A stretch of 64,000 nucleotides of DNA from Anniella stebbinsi. Lineage: Eukaryota > Chordata > Lepidosauria > Squamata > Anniellidae. This document shows, piece by piece, positions 43,231 through 53,069 of this stretch. Under the pieces are notes generated by a model. It ran no database searches and had not been told where the DNA came from. It was given only the letters and a program-made list of their open reading frames with translations. Location: assembly GCA_029215795.1 (NCBI GenBank), contig JARDYH010000003.1:99480609-99544608 (forward strand), given 5' to 3'. A program made the position numbers and the translations under genes. Numbering within the stretch: the first letter of the stretch is position 1; every line of letters starts with the position of its first letter.

Positions 43231-43515
43231 CCTCGCTCTCCCCTCAGCAAAACCTTTGCTTCACGTCCTGGCAATTTCCCATCTTAACTACTACAAACCT
43301 CTTCTCTCTACACTTGCATTATCTCACCTTGATCTCTATCCAGAACTCTCTGCTGCCCAAATGATTCACCTATCTCACTCACACCAAGCAAAACCCCTTG
43401 AAAGTGCTCTAGGACACCCCACTCCTTTTCTGTCGGGTGTTTGATCCCTCTACACCCTTGCACATGACATTTAGTCTTTCAGATCTACCACCCTCAGTCC
43501 TACTCCCTCAAATGA
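43231..43515. other. Nothing recognised
   Basis: C-rich sequence with open frames but no domain. Confidence 0.35.
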
Positions 43516-44050
43516 CTTCATTGTCGAGAAATTGATCATGAGCATTTAGATAACTCAGAACTAATATTGATTTCATTTTATTAATAGATACTTGTAACAG
43601 TTCTCCTGTAAAGTAGAACCAGTAATGTACTAGTTAGATGAGAAGAAGCTGCCTTCTTGTATAGTTGTGTTAAGCCTTCACCATAATGAATTTTGTTCTA
43701 TTAGCAATTATATGCATTCTTTTTGTTTTAGTTTATCTTGACCTCCATCATTCTTATGTGGCGCCCTTCTTTATTTTGACCTAGAGACAAGATACATCAT
43801 TCCTGTGTGATACCCTGTATTATTGTAAACTTTCCCTTAGTACAAAAGTTATGTTGTACAAGAATCTTATTATGCTAATTCTGATATTTCCAGTTTCCTA
43901 TATAAGAGTGATACCCTATATATTAAAGTCAGTCAGAACCCATGTTCTGGCTCCGGCGGCTGTTCGTATCAAATAAAGCTTTATTGAAGGGATTGAGCGC
44001 CGTGAGTATATTTTATGTCAGTGACTGGTTTCCATCTAATTCGAGCTATT
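43516..44050 (+). mobile_element. Solo long terminal repeat-like segment
   Basis: Shows promoter and polyadenylation signals in LTR order: TATATAAG at 43,899-43,906, and 66 bases on AATAAA at 43,972-43,977 followed by GCTTTATTGAAGGG. A possible start is TGTCGAGAAATT near 43,522, but the 3' end (CA) and a target duplication cannot be fixed. No gag, pol or env sequence is adjacent, so if it is an endogenous retroviral LTR it is solitary. Confidence 0.5.
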
Positions 44051-44421
44051 GTTTGGTGGGAAATTAGTCCTCATTAGAATTAATTACAGTTAAACAATGT
44101 CTTAATTAACTAAATTATTAGGTCCACCTTTATGAAGTCAATGAACTTCTGAGAGCCTTCTAAAATAAGAAGCCTCTATCATCGAGGTCTCTTTGTCATA
44201 AAGGAGACTCTCAAGATTCCCACAGACACTTAAAAGTAAAGAGAACTTTTAAATAGCTGCAATACCATTTCCCACCACATTCATCCTTTCTCCCTTGCTG
44301 CCCCTTATGCATGGATCTGCCTCCTAGAACACCTGCAAGAATGCATGTTTCTTAAGTCCTTAAAAATCCTTAAAACCCACCAGTGACACTTTGGGCAAAA
44401 CTAAGTCCCCATATTCTACCT
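44051..44421. other. Nothing recognised
   Basis: No supported feature. Confidence 0.4.
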
Positions 44422-44771
44422 CAGGGGTGCAGAACCTCAGGCCCATGGGCCAAATCTGCCCCTCCTGGGGTTGCAGTCCAGTCCACCAGGTTCCCCAGAA
44501 GAACATCCCTTCCTCTGGCCCCACCCCATTCCCCCAACCAGTGGTTGTTTGGTATTTCCCATTTTGTGTATTTTCCCCTGTTCTAAATGGTTGAAATCCC
44601 CTTCCTCAGGCTTAACTTCTAGCAGGAAGAGCTTTTTGCTAAAATATGCAGTTTTGGTTATTTTGGCCCCACCCCTTTTGCCCTCAGCCCTGCCTACCAC
44701 TGGAATGTGGACCCTGAGAACTTCTCCCAAATGGAATTTGGGCCTCACACTGAAAGTGAATCAACACCCTG
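44422..44771 (+). mobile_element. hAT-like non-autonomous element (CAGGGGTGCAGAACC...CACCCTG)
   Basis: Left end CAGGGGTGCAGAACCTCAGG, right end ATCAACACCCTG. The short inverted ends of CAGGGTG type are common in hAT elements. The interior contains GGCCCATGGGCCAAATCTGC and GGTTATTTTGGCCCCACCCC. Fragments of the same family lie at 9,365-9,547, 10,035-10,140 and 49,943-50,160. No convincing 8-bp duplication. Confidence 0.6.
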
Positions 44772-44864
44772 CTCTAATTAAGCCTAAGCATGTGTCACTA
44801 CACTAAATGCATATCTTCCCCCTATTAACCTTTCCCCCATTCTCCTCCCATCCGTCTGTGTCAA

Positions 44865-44914
<50 letters not shown>
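44865..44914. repeat. (AAT)n microsatellite at an L2 3' end
   Basis: About sixteen AAT units directly following the L2 tail (minus orientation GAGAGGCGGGTTATAAATGT). Confidence 0.95.
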
Positions 44915-44915
<1 letters not shown>

Positions 44916-45735
44916 ATTTATAACCCGCCTCTCCCTCCGGATCGAGGTGGGGAACAACAATAAATATAGATGAAATATTTAATATAGATGAAATATAGAC
45001 CACAACATAGATGAAATATTTAAACAAATAAAAATTAATACATCATTAAAAACATCTTAAAATTCAACTGCCGGAAGAGATCAGTATTCATGGCTTTCTT
45101 AAATTCAAGGAGACTGCTAATTTGTCGAATCTCCTCTGGCAGGCCATTCCACAGTCTAGGAGCGGCAGAAGAGAAGGTCCTCTGGGTAACACTCGTCAGC
45201 CTAGTTCTGGCTGATTAGAGTAAGTTCTTCCCAGAGGACCTGAGTGTGCAGGGCGGATTATACGGGAGAAGGTGATCCCGCAGGTAACCTGGACCCAAAT
45301 CATGTAGAGCTTTAAAGGTAATAACCAACACTTTATACTTCGCCCGGAAACTAATTGGCAGCCAGTGTCATCCTCCTCACTTGTCCAAGCAGCTTGTCCA
45401 CGTCCTCGGTACTCACCAGCTGAAACTGATCCAGTGTAATCCTACTCTTGGAGTCGCTGGACACTCCATCGTCAGCCTCTGCTATAACGACGGCATCTAA
45501 GTCGGCTCTTATCCAAGAGATTTTATCTGTGAAATGATCGTTGAAGGCATCACAGCGAACTACCAGAGGCTCTAAGGTCGGGTTCAGGGGGGGAAGTGCC
45601 CGGGTTAGACCCCTCACCACCCTGAACAATTCTGCTGGATGTGAATTTGCAGACGCAATGCATGCAGAGAAGAAAGGTTTCTTCGCTGCATGTACTGCCA
45701 CCCCATAGGAATGGAGATGTTCTCTATGTTGTGAA
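44915..45735 (-). pseudogene. L2-type LINE, internally deleted copy
   Basis: The 5' piece (45,351-45,701) encodes AAKKPFFSACIASANSHPAE, LFRVVRGLTRA, FNDHFTDKISWIRADLDAVV and LDQFQLVSTEDVDKLLGQVR, equal to the N-terminal part of the 62-kb copy. The 3' piece (44,915-45,368) equals its C-terminal and tail part. The whole palm region, about 1.2 kb in the 62-kb copy (62,384 to about 63,573), is absent. The join lies at about 45,368, reading CAGCCAGTGTCATCC on the plus strand. It retains Q where the 62-kb copy has a stop. Confidence 0.85.
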
Positions 45736-45885
45736 ATGAAAGCTTCTCAGACCTGGGACTTTGTACTCTGTACTCTTGTACTCTGCACATTGCCATGTAC
45801 ATAGATGATACTATTACATCTATAACAGCAATAACATCACATGGCTTTTTCTCATCTTTGCATGCTAATTCATTTAAATATCTAA
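45736..45885. other. Nothing recognised
   Basis: Short unassigned stretch. Confidence 0.35.
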
Positions 45886-45975
45886 CAGCACAATCCTATA
45901 CAGATCTACTCAGAAGTAAGTCCCATTGATTTCAATGAGGTTTATTCCCAGGTAAATATGTACAGGATTGCATCC
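45886..45975. repeat. Short hairpin repeat, AATCCTATACAG type
   Basis: CACAATCCTATACAGATCTA and the complementary GTACAGGATTGCATCC, with AGTAAGTCCCATTGATTTCA inside. One of the clearest copies in the window. Confidence 0.7.
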
Positions 45976-46004
45976 TCAGTCTATAAATCCTGATTAGTTG
46001 AGTG

Positions 46005-46140
46005 CAATGTGTTTTTTGTGGGCTGCCTTTGAAGATTACATAAGACGTGTCAATGGTGCAAAATGCAGCAATTAGGTTGCTAGTTGGCAGCATTAGTCGC
46101 TGGGAATATACCTCAGCTTGAAATCTGTTCAGAGGCCCTG
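46005..46140 (+). pseudogene. Small LINE RT C-terminal fragment
   Basis: Plus strand frames give LPLK then VQNAA(I)RLLVGS, the L2 motif GLPLK..LQLVQNAAARLLTG, with a frameshift. Too short to classify further. Confidence 0.5.
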
Positions 46141-46359
46141 TCTAGATGCCCCACAACCAGAGGAGATGATGACTAGAAAGAGGGACTTCACTGGTGGTGT
46201 CTTCCCCAGAGACATTTGCCTGCTGTCTTCTTTATTATGGGTAAAATCCAACAAGAGTAGTCCCACTGAAAGGAATGGAAGTTGAGTTAGTCATAACTAC
46301 CTTAAGTCCCATTTATTTCTGTGGATCTACTCAAAGTAGGACTTCTGTTTGATTTTACT
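46141..46359. repeat. Hairpin-type repeat (CCATTTATTTCTGTGGATCTAC region)
   Basis: At 46,243-46,345 AAAATCCAACAAGAGTAGTC and TGTGGATCTACTCAAAGTAG form imperfect arms around AAGTTGAGTTAGTCATAACT. Related to the segment at 42,163-42,230. Confidence 0.45.
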
Positions 46360-46552
46360 GAGCCTATTCATACAACACACTAAGCAATGTTTAGACTGCG
46401 CCGTAACCCCTTTGCAGCAAATGGATAGTGGGCGTGTTTAAACTTTGATTATGTAGCCACCATGGTTCAGAATGGTTCACATGACATGCTAAGCCATAAT
46501 GTTTAGCTCAAAATGCTTAACCATCGTGGCTTAGCGTGTCATCTGAACAGTG
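46360..46552. mobile_element. DNA element with TTCA(T/G)ACAACACACTAAG ends (copy 2)
   Basis: CTATTCATACAACACACTAA at the left and TTAGCGTGTCATCTGAACAG at the right are near-complementary. Interior blocks AACCATCGTGGC and GTTTAAACTTTGATT parallel 35,215-35,432. Confidence 0.65.
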
Positions 46553-47365
46553 TCGTTCTGTTTTAGGTGCCAGGTTAAGTCTTTATTTTTATTTGCGCAA
46601 GCCTTTTAAAGTGTTCAGAGTTTAGTGAAAAGTGAATTCCTCTTTCTTTTGCTGAACTTTTTAAAAAACTGATAGTCTTTATTTTATCTGCTGCTTTTAT
46701 TATTATTATTATTTTACACTGATGCTGCTATTGTTTCTGATTGCTGCTTCTTGCTCTATTTTATTTGCTGCCATGTTGTTCTTCATTTTAGAATGTGTCT
46801 GATTGATATGCTAGTTACCCCCCCTTGGGGATTAATTTTAAAATGGAAAACTGGGGTATCCATTTTAAAACATAAATGAATGCATTTGAAATTGCCCACT
46901 GAACAGAATTGTGACTGAATTTTTCTTAAAAACAAAGCCAGGAAGTCTTGCTACAAAACAAAAGAAAATAGGCCTGGTTTATTCTTCTAAACCCATAGCA
47001 GAACCAAGTGATTCAGTTAGTGCTGAAATTAACAATGAACTAGCAGTATTCACTAAATCCTGGGGCTTAATCTGTGCTAGAATGAATACTGTCAGAAGAG
47101 TGAGGAGTTTTTAATTGCCTGGAAAGGCTATTCCCATAAACTTCTGTGGTGCTCTAGTTGTTTCTCACAGTAACTGCTCTGACCTCCAAAGCAACCCCAA
47201 ATATATGTCTCTGTAAAAAAGGAGAGCATCTCTTTACACTGAAGGGCTGAAGGCAGAAATAGCTCTGAAGTACTTCTCAGGTACCTGATGTGTAGGTAGC
47301 AGGGGGGGCGAGGGGGGGGGAAAGCAAATCAGCTCTTAGTCAGAAACAAGGTGAACATTTCTCAG
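46553..47365. other. No gene recognised
   Basis: T-rich LINE-like 3' untranslated sequence may occupy 46,560-46,760, with a short ATT run at 46,699-46,714. A 67-codon frame at 46,911-47,114 is unrecognised. Confidence 0.4.
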
Positions 47366-47809
47366 ATGTGAGGGTGACCAGATCGCCTAGGGTTTCCCTG
47401 TCCTAACCGGGAAAACTGGGGTGATCCGTGCCGACCAGGGGACAGCGGGGACAAACAGGGGAAACGATGCCCGCGCGGAAGAGGCGAGAGAGGGCCGATT
47501 ATGGGCTCATGCCGCCACATGGGCTCATGCACGAGCCCGTGCTACCACCGCCGGGCTCGTGCAACTGCTGCCGCGGCCGCCAGGCTCGTGCAGCCACTGC
47601 TGCCGCTGCTGAATTTGTGCAGCTGCTGCCACCACCGCCAAACTCGTGCAGTCGCTGCCGCCGCCAGACTCGTGCTGCCGGCACCGGCGCTGCAGGGCTC
47701 ATGCCAGAGACTGCGTGGAAGAGGCGGGAAAGGGCCGAATCCAGAAATGATAAAATCGGCCCTCTCCCGCCTCTTCTGTGAGCCCGGATGCCCACGCGGA
47801 AGAGGCAGG

Positions 47810-48620
47810 GGAGGCCGATTACTGCTTACATTTTCTGCTTAAATAATTCAGCCAATATCTCGCATTGCGCTTTGAGGCCCCCCATTGTCTGTTTAATACT
47901 TAGTATTTCCTGAAGAATTTTTGGTATCAAGTCCATGTATGAGAAGCAGTATTTTGACAATAATTCCAGTATACTATTATTATTATGGCACTCCCAATTG
48001 GCTTTCCACCTCTTGCTCCACCTGCAATTCCCCTTCTGAGACTTCTAACAAGGTGATATAGGCACTCCCAGTAGGCGATAAAATTTCTTGCCCCCAATCA
48101 TTTGTATCATAGCCATCACTACCTTCCAATTCATTCAAACTTAACTTATGTTGGGGCTGATTTCTTACTTGGTCAGCCACACCTTCCTGTATGGTATCAC
48201 CAGAGGATGCATTATTTGTGCCAGTCATAAAATCATCAATTCGTAGCTGTTTATATCTCGGCGACAACCCCATTTCTGTATTGATTCCTCTCAGTCTGTA
48301 TTGTGTCCGTGTTAAGACCATCCTCTCAGCTGTACCAATCTTGTTATTGTTAATTCCTATGTCTCATACCTCAATGCTAAAACCCAAGGAATAAAATTAC
48401 AGTGCTAATTCATAAAACACATTATTTGGTTTCCCTCTTCTAATTTTACCATATAAAACCCATCCCCTCCCAATTCCCAACTGCTTTCCAATACTTGTTT
48501 GTTAGTTAGGCAGTCCTCTTGTTTCTTTCAGTTGTAAGCCCTTCTGCCGACAGATTTGATTAACCACGTACAAGCTTGTTCCAGAGTAATTTATGGGCAA
48601 AGAATCTGGAGGCCGATTAC
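47810..48620 (-). mobile_element. L1-like LINE 5' fragment with 13-bp target duplication
   Basis: GGAGGCCGATTAC occurs exactly at 47,810-47,822 and 48,608-48,620, bounding a 785-bp insert that interrupts the GC-rich element. The insert carries an ORF1-like frame on the minus strand, preceded by about 285 bp without coding potential. At its 3' side (47,823) it stops with GCAGAAAATGTAAGC and has no poly(A) tail, so the 3' part of a LINE is missing. Confidence 0.7.
47823..48321 (-). pseudogene. L1 ORF1p-like N-terminal and coiled-coil fragment
   Basis: 112 codons (48,321-47,983) begin MVLTRTQYRLRGINTEMG and RYKQLRIDDFMTG and are rich in acidic residues further on. After an ATT-repeat expansion that brings stop codons, another frame continues LELLSKYCFSYMDLIPKILQ, EILSIKQTMGGLKAQCEILA, ELFKQKM, a plausible coiled coil with leucine/isoleucine spacing. 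The combination suggests the N-terminal half of an L1-type ORF1 RNA-binding protein. The RRM and C-terminal domains are absent. The assignment rests on pattern memory, so an unrelated element is possible. Confidence 0.45.
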
Positions 48621-48893
48621 ATCAATTCCGGAATCGGCCCTCTTCCTCGCAGCCTCTGGCATGAGCCCTGCGGCGGTGGTGGCAGCACAAGCCCGGCGGC
48701 GGTGGCACGAGCCCGGCGGTGCCGGTGGCAGTGGCATGAGCCCGGCGGCGGCACGAGCCCGGCGGCAGCAGAGGACCCGGTAGGTCCGGGCTGGGTTTTT
48801 TGGGGGGTGAGTGGCTTGTTGGGGGGATTGTTTTGGGGGGGTGGCGGGGGGAACCAGGTTTTGGTTTCCAAAATCTGGTCACCATATGTGAGG

Positions 48894-49350
48894 GGCAAAT
48901 CGAAATGGGTCTCTTTGGACTTACAATCTGCACTGACAATCATGTTGAATGCAGGAGTGTTGGTATACAAAGACGTCTTGGTAAATTGGTTTTTGTTTTC
49001 CTTGAACCAAATGAAATGTTTGAGGGTATGGAAATGTGAGTCATGAAGTCTCACTGGATATTTAAGGAATGTCACTTTTAGCTCTCTGATGTGTGCATCA
49101 GTGTAACTGCAACTGAATCTCTTTCAGCAAAGCCGTTTTCTGCTCAAGCTGTTAAATCTTCCTCTGATCTGCAAACCAGGAAGGGGGTTCAGAGCTCTTT
49201 TGTCTCCAGCAGTTTCACTTAATTCCATTGATGTTACACAGTTTATCAGCTACCACCTCTGATCACCTGGATGAGTGATCAGAGCCAGAGTCTTCTCCTT
49301 GGTACCATGAGCAAGTGCAAACGCCAGGGCTTGGCGGCTCACAAGTCCTT
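48894..49350. other. Nothing recognised
   Basis: No repeat or coding similarity. Confidence 0.4.
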
Positions 49351-49705
49351 GGCCTCCTCCACACGAGACGTTTAATGAGCCTTAGAGGCTCATTATAAAT
49401 TTTACCTCCACACCAGCGGAGCGCAAAACGGGCGTACAGGCGCGTTATTTCCCCAATAATGCGCATTTTCGAATGCGCGTTAAATAGCGACTTTTATTTT
49501 TCTCCGGCCGTTAAAGCGCATTATTGCGGTGTGAACAAGCGATTATGCGCGTTAACGTCTTCTAAAGCGCTTTTTGGACATGAATTAATGCGCTTCGCCG
49601 CCTCTCGCCGCCTCCCGTGCAGAGGGATTAGGCGTAAATGCGCCTCCGCGATAATGCGCATAATCCCGGAACCGGGCGCAAAAGCGCATCCTTGTGGAGG
49701 GGGCC
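49351..49705 (+). mobile_element. CpG-rich non-autonomous element (family B, copy 3)
   Basis: Ends GGCCTCCTCCACACGAG and CTTGTGGAGGGGGCC. About a dozen GCGC boxes in 355 bp (ATGCGCATTTTCG, AAAGCGCATTATTG, GATAATGCGCATAATC). The plus-strand frame starting at 49,459 corresponds to that of the minus-strand copy at 14.6-14.9 kb. It is the best-preserved copy together with that one. Confidence 0.8.
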
Positions 49706-49942
49706 CTTGCTGCACAAAAATGGGTTTGCTGTCCTCAAGGAGAGCTCTGCAGCCTTGGAGACAATGCTGGGGCATGTGGGGTCAAGCTTTTAGTTCCTAT
49801 TGATGCTCAGGTTTGTTTTTCAGCATTGTATTTTAATTCTTCCCTAGTTCTGAGTACTAGCAAAATGCATTGGAGAGATGAAATCACGGCTATGAAACAA
49901 GTTTCTCAGTCTGAGCACAGAGAGCAGAGGGTGAGAGGAAAC
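49706..49942. other. Nothing recognised
   Basis: Short unassigned stretch. Confidence 0.35.
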
Positions 49943-50160
49943 TATAGAGCAGGATGTGGGGGGGGCTCAGGCCTATGCGCTAAATCTGGCCCTCTTGAGC
50001 TTCCAATCTGGTCCTCTGGGGTTCCCTAGATGGCCACACACCCTTCCCTCACACACTCACCCCACCAGGCATTTGGTGGCTCCCCAGCTTTTGTGCAGTT
50101 TTTCTCCATTAGAAACAGGTTAAAATACCTCTCCTAAGACTTAGTTATTGGAGAGAGAAA
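49943..50160 (+). repeat. Fragment of the CAGGGGTGCAGAACC hAT-like family
   Basis: AGAGCAGGATGTGGGGGG, CTCAGGCCTATGCGCTAAAT, GGTCCTCTGGGGTTCCCTAG and CATTAGAAACAGGTTAAAAT follow the order of 44,422-44,771. Confidence 0.55.
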
Positions 50161-50738
50161 TCCTGAGAGAGAAACCAAATATTTGTGGGCTTATGAGCTA
50201 AGATAGTGTAGTATCTAGTATACATTTCAGAAGTCTTGTGCTTTTTCACGTATTGGAAAACTGAGTCTGGACATTTCAATTTTCATTTCAGCATGTCCTG
50301 AAGACAGCGGTTTCACGTTCACTCTACAAGAAGTCAAAACAAGACTACCGCTTTACCCATCCACCTGCATTCTTGCTCCCACCATCACAACTATCGACTA
50401 AATTCATGCAACAAAGAACAGACTGCACCTTTGGGGAAAGATCCAGGCCACATAGAACGTGTAGATGTACCTTATTTTGAGACAGAAAAATGTTTCCAAA
50501 GCAACTCATTTTTAAGACCAGGGGGAGTGTTCTAACTGGTGAAATGCATTTGAGAGAAAACTAATGCATCCAATTTAATGGAAAATATAAATGTAATATG
50601 AAGCATCAAACATGAGCATATAGAGAAAACTTCTAACTCCTTTCTCTCCAAATCTCTTACAAATTCTACATGAAATCTTAGAATAAATTATCAGTCTTTT
50701 GTGTAAACATATTAGCAGATTGATTAACAGGAAATCAA

Positions 50739-50775
<37 letters not shown>

Positions 50776-51172
50776 AACAACAACAACAACAACAACTCTG
50801 TAGGTTGTCATCCATCCACACATCCAATCGTATTTGCTAAGACTGCAAATACATGTGATTGTGGGATTTATAGTCATTGTTTTCATTCTGTATATGGGCT
50901 TCTTCTTGAAGCTGGCCACTCCCAGAAGTTTGCGCGTCCTTTGACTTTGGCATCAGCCATGGCTCCCCCACCCCCTTATTGTGTCATAAATTAGATGAAT
51001 GAAAAATTGGAATAAACCCTAATGGTGTGAAATCAACAGTGTGTAAAGCTGGGGTTGCACTATGAACTTGCAGAGGAAGCATTTTCCCATCTGCGATCAA
51101 GGAAGAAGAGGATAAAATGCCTCCCTGCAACAAAGAGAAGCAGATCTGATCCTCCACCCTACCAAGAGCACC
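50161..51172. other. No gene; (ATT)n then (AAC)n
   Basis: Adjacent microsatellites (ATT)n at about 50,738-50,773 and (AAC)n at about 50,774-50,796. Otherwise nothing recognised. Confidence 0.6.
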
Positions 51173-51941
51173 CCTTTAAGTAGGCTGACCAGGTGGCTCG
51201 GGATTTCCCGGTCCTAACCGGGAATCCAGAGGCCAACCGGGCCAACCAGGGGAAAACCGGAGTGGCGGGGGGTCACACGGCGGTGGCAGCGAGACCCGGA
51301 AGCGGTGGAGGAGCCCGGGAAGCGGACGCCCCTGCAGGTAAGCACGAAGGGGGGCTCTTACCTGCTGGGGCGGCCACTTCCCGGGCTCCTCCGCCGCCTT
51401 TGCCGCCGCTGCCGGGCTCGTAAGGCCAGAGGCCGCGCGGAACAGGCAGGAGAGGGCCGGATCCGGAAGTGACATAACCGGCCCTCTCCCGCCTCTTCCG
51501 CGCAGCCTCTGGCCTCCTTGGGGCTCAATCGCGATGGCGATGAGCCCTGAGGAGCCCGGACGCCCACGCCCGCCTCTTCCGCGCGGGCTTCCGGGCTCCT
51601 CGAGGCTCGTCGCCATTGCGACGAGCCCCAGAAAGGCCAGAGGCCGCGCGGAAGAGACGGGAGAGGGCCGGTTATGTCACTTCCGGATCCGGCCCTCTCC
51701 CGCCTCTTCCGCGCGGGCAGCGACGGAGGACCCCACGCGGCCGCGCGGGCGACGGAGGACCCGGCGCGGCTGCGCGGGCGGCAGCGGAGGACCCCGCGCT
51801 GCCGCGCGGGCGAAGGAGGAACCCGGCGGTAGGTCCAGGCTGGTTTTTTTTGGGGGGGTGGCTTGGTGGGGGGGTTGTTTTGGGGGGGGCGGGGGGGACC
51901 GGGATTTTGACTTTTAAAATCTGGGCAGCCTACCTTTAAGT
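51173..51941. mobile_element. GC-rich hAT-like element (copy 3) with exact 8-bp target duplication
   Basis: CCTTTAAG flanks at 51,173-51,180 and 51,934-51,941. Termini TAGGCTGACCAGGT and ATCTGGGCAGCCTA are inverted repeats with two mismatches. The 753-bp element contains at least three nested hairpins: a pair of GGAGCCCGGGAAG-type arms near 51,310-51,395, and two around GATCCGGAAGTGAC/GTCACTTCCGGATC with GAGAGGGCCGG arms. Extremely CpG-rich. Open frames up to 146 codons are repeat artefacts. Confidence 0.9.
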
Positions 51942-52399
51942 TCAGTTGGGCTCACTCCCAAGTAAGTGTGCTGAATGTCTTATGTCTGCTCAGAAGCAAG
52001 TCCTGGCTTTCCTGGGGGCTGCAAGGAAACAGTACTGCAGATGTCCCCTTCTATCTTTTGCACACATGCCAGGGAAGGAGGGAGGCACTTAGAGATGAGG
52101 AAACTCTCCCCCTTGCCAAGGTTCCAGGCAGTTTTAAAAAGGCCACAATCCTCTACACACTTACCTGGGAGTAAGACCATTACACTCAATGGAACTTACT
52201 TCTGAGAAGACACTAATTATTCCACTAAGGAAATGTCTTTGCTAGAGGAGGCAGCCATTTTCCTTCAACGTTCCAATCTAACTGACGCAGGAGGGAGGGA
52301 GAGAGAGATGCTACTGAGCATGCCTGAAAATATTAATTAACAAATATTAATATTAACAAATATTAATTAAAAATCAACTGAAGGGATTTTTTAAAAAAG
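51942..52399. repeat. Mostly unassigned; hairpin-repeat copies
   Basis: 52,140-52,215 carries CACAATCCTCTACACACTTA, CCTGGGAGTAAG and CACTCAATGGAACTTACTTC, the AATCCTATAC-type hairpin. A fragment of the same lies at 51,945-51,975. Confidence 0.5.
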
Positions 52400-52770
52400 A
52401 AAAGCTATTCCACCAACTACCTTGAAGGAGAAAGAAGACACCACCACTTGGTTAATTAATAAGGCTCTAATTACTTCACAGATCAAGAGCATAAATCCTC
52501 GACAACACTTTTTCAGCAATCACAGTGAGTGAGAGAGGTTTTCTTTCTACTGTAAACTGCCTTCCATCCCTCAATCTTTCACCAATCTCCTTGAAATTTT
52601 TAGGTTATGTAAAACCAACATTTCTTTCTGGCACTTGTAAATTTCAGGAAGATTGGTGAAAAAAAATCAATTTTATGAATGTTAGAATGACTCCCCTCCC
52701 CAATTACCCCAATATAATGGTAGAATGCCTTTTTCTTATTGGTCCTTAATTAAGAATGCACAGCCGTGTG
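52400..52770 (+). repeat. Unclassified repeat D, uninterrupted copy
   Basis: CCACTTGGTTAATTAATAAG, GGTTATGTAAAACCAACATT and CCCCAATTACCCC match 24,290-25,290 continuously without the GC-rich insert. Confidence 0.75.
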
Positions 52771-52884
52771 TTCTTAAATAAAACACAGTGTAAAATACAA
52801 CATAAAAATTTTAACATACAATTTTTTTAAAAAAATAGACACTAGACAGCTAAAAACAGTTTCAATAAATACTAGACCGGTATT

Positions 52885-53069
52885 AAAGACAGGTTGCTTA
52901 CCTGTAACTGGAGTTCTTCGAGTGGTCATCTGTGCATTCACACACAGGCTCTGTGCCTGCATGGAACACCATCAGGAAACTTCTAGAGCTAAGGCATTTG
53001 GGGTGGGACCCCCCCCCCACGATATAGTGTGCATGCTCAGCAGGAGTTCCCACCCATTCTCCTCAGTTC
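52885..53069 (-). repeat. DIRS terminal inverted repeat at the 3' end of the element
   Basis: Begins AAAGACAGGTTGCTTACCTG and includes CTTCTAGAGCTAAGGC and CCCATTCTCCTCAGTTC. It is complementary to 60,568-60,724 along about 160 bp and extends about 25 bases beyond it at the outer end. Confidence 0.9.

Larger units (their letters stand above)
47366..48893. mobile_element. GC-rich hAT-like element (copy 2) with exact 8-bp target duplication
   Basis: ATGTGAGG stands at 47,366-47,373 and 48,886-48,893. The element runs from GTGACCAGATCGCC to AAAATCTGGTCACC between them, in two parts (47,374-47,822 and 48,608-48,885) separated by the L1-like insert. The interior has GCCGCC/GGCGGC-rich units and paired GGCCCTCTCCCGCC segments as in the copies at 24.6 and 51.2 kb. 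Open frames of 63-156 codons are repeat artefacts. Confidence 0.85.

Noticed and set aside
51176..51939. Open frames of 107-146 codons in GC-rich DNA, possible CpG-island gene start
   Set aside because: The whole block is bounded by terminal inverted repeats and an exact 8-bp duplication, so it is a mobile element rather than a promoter or first exon.
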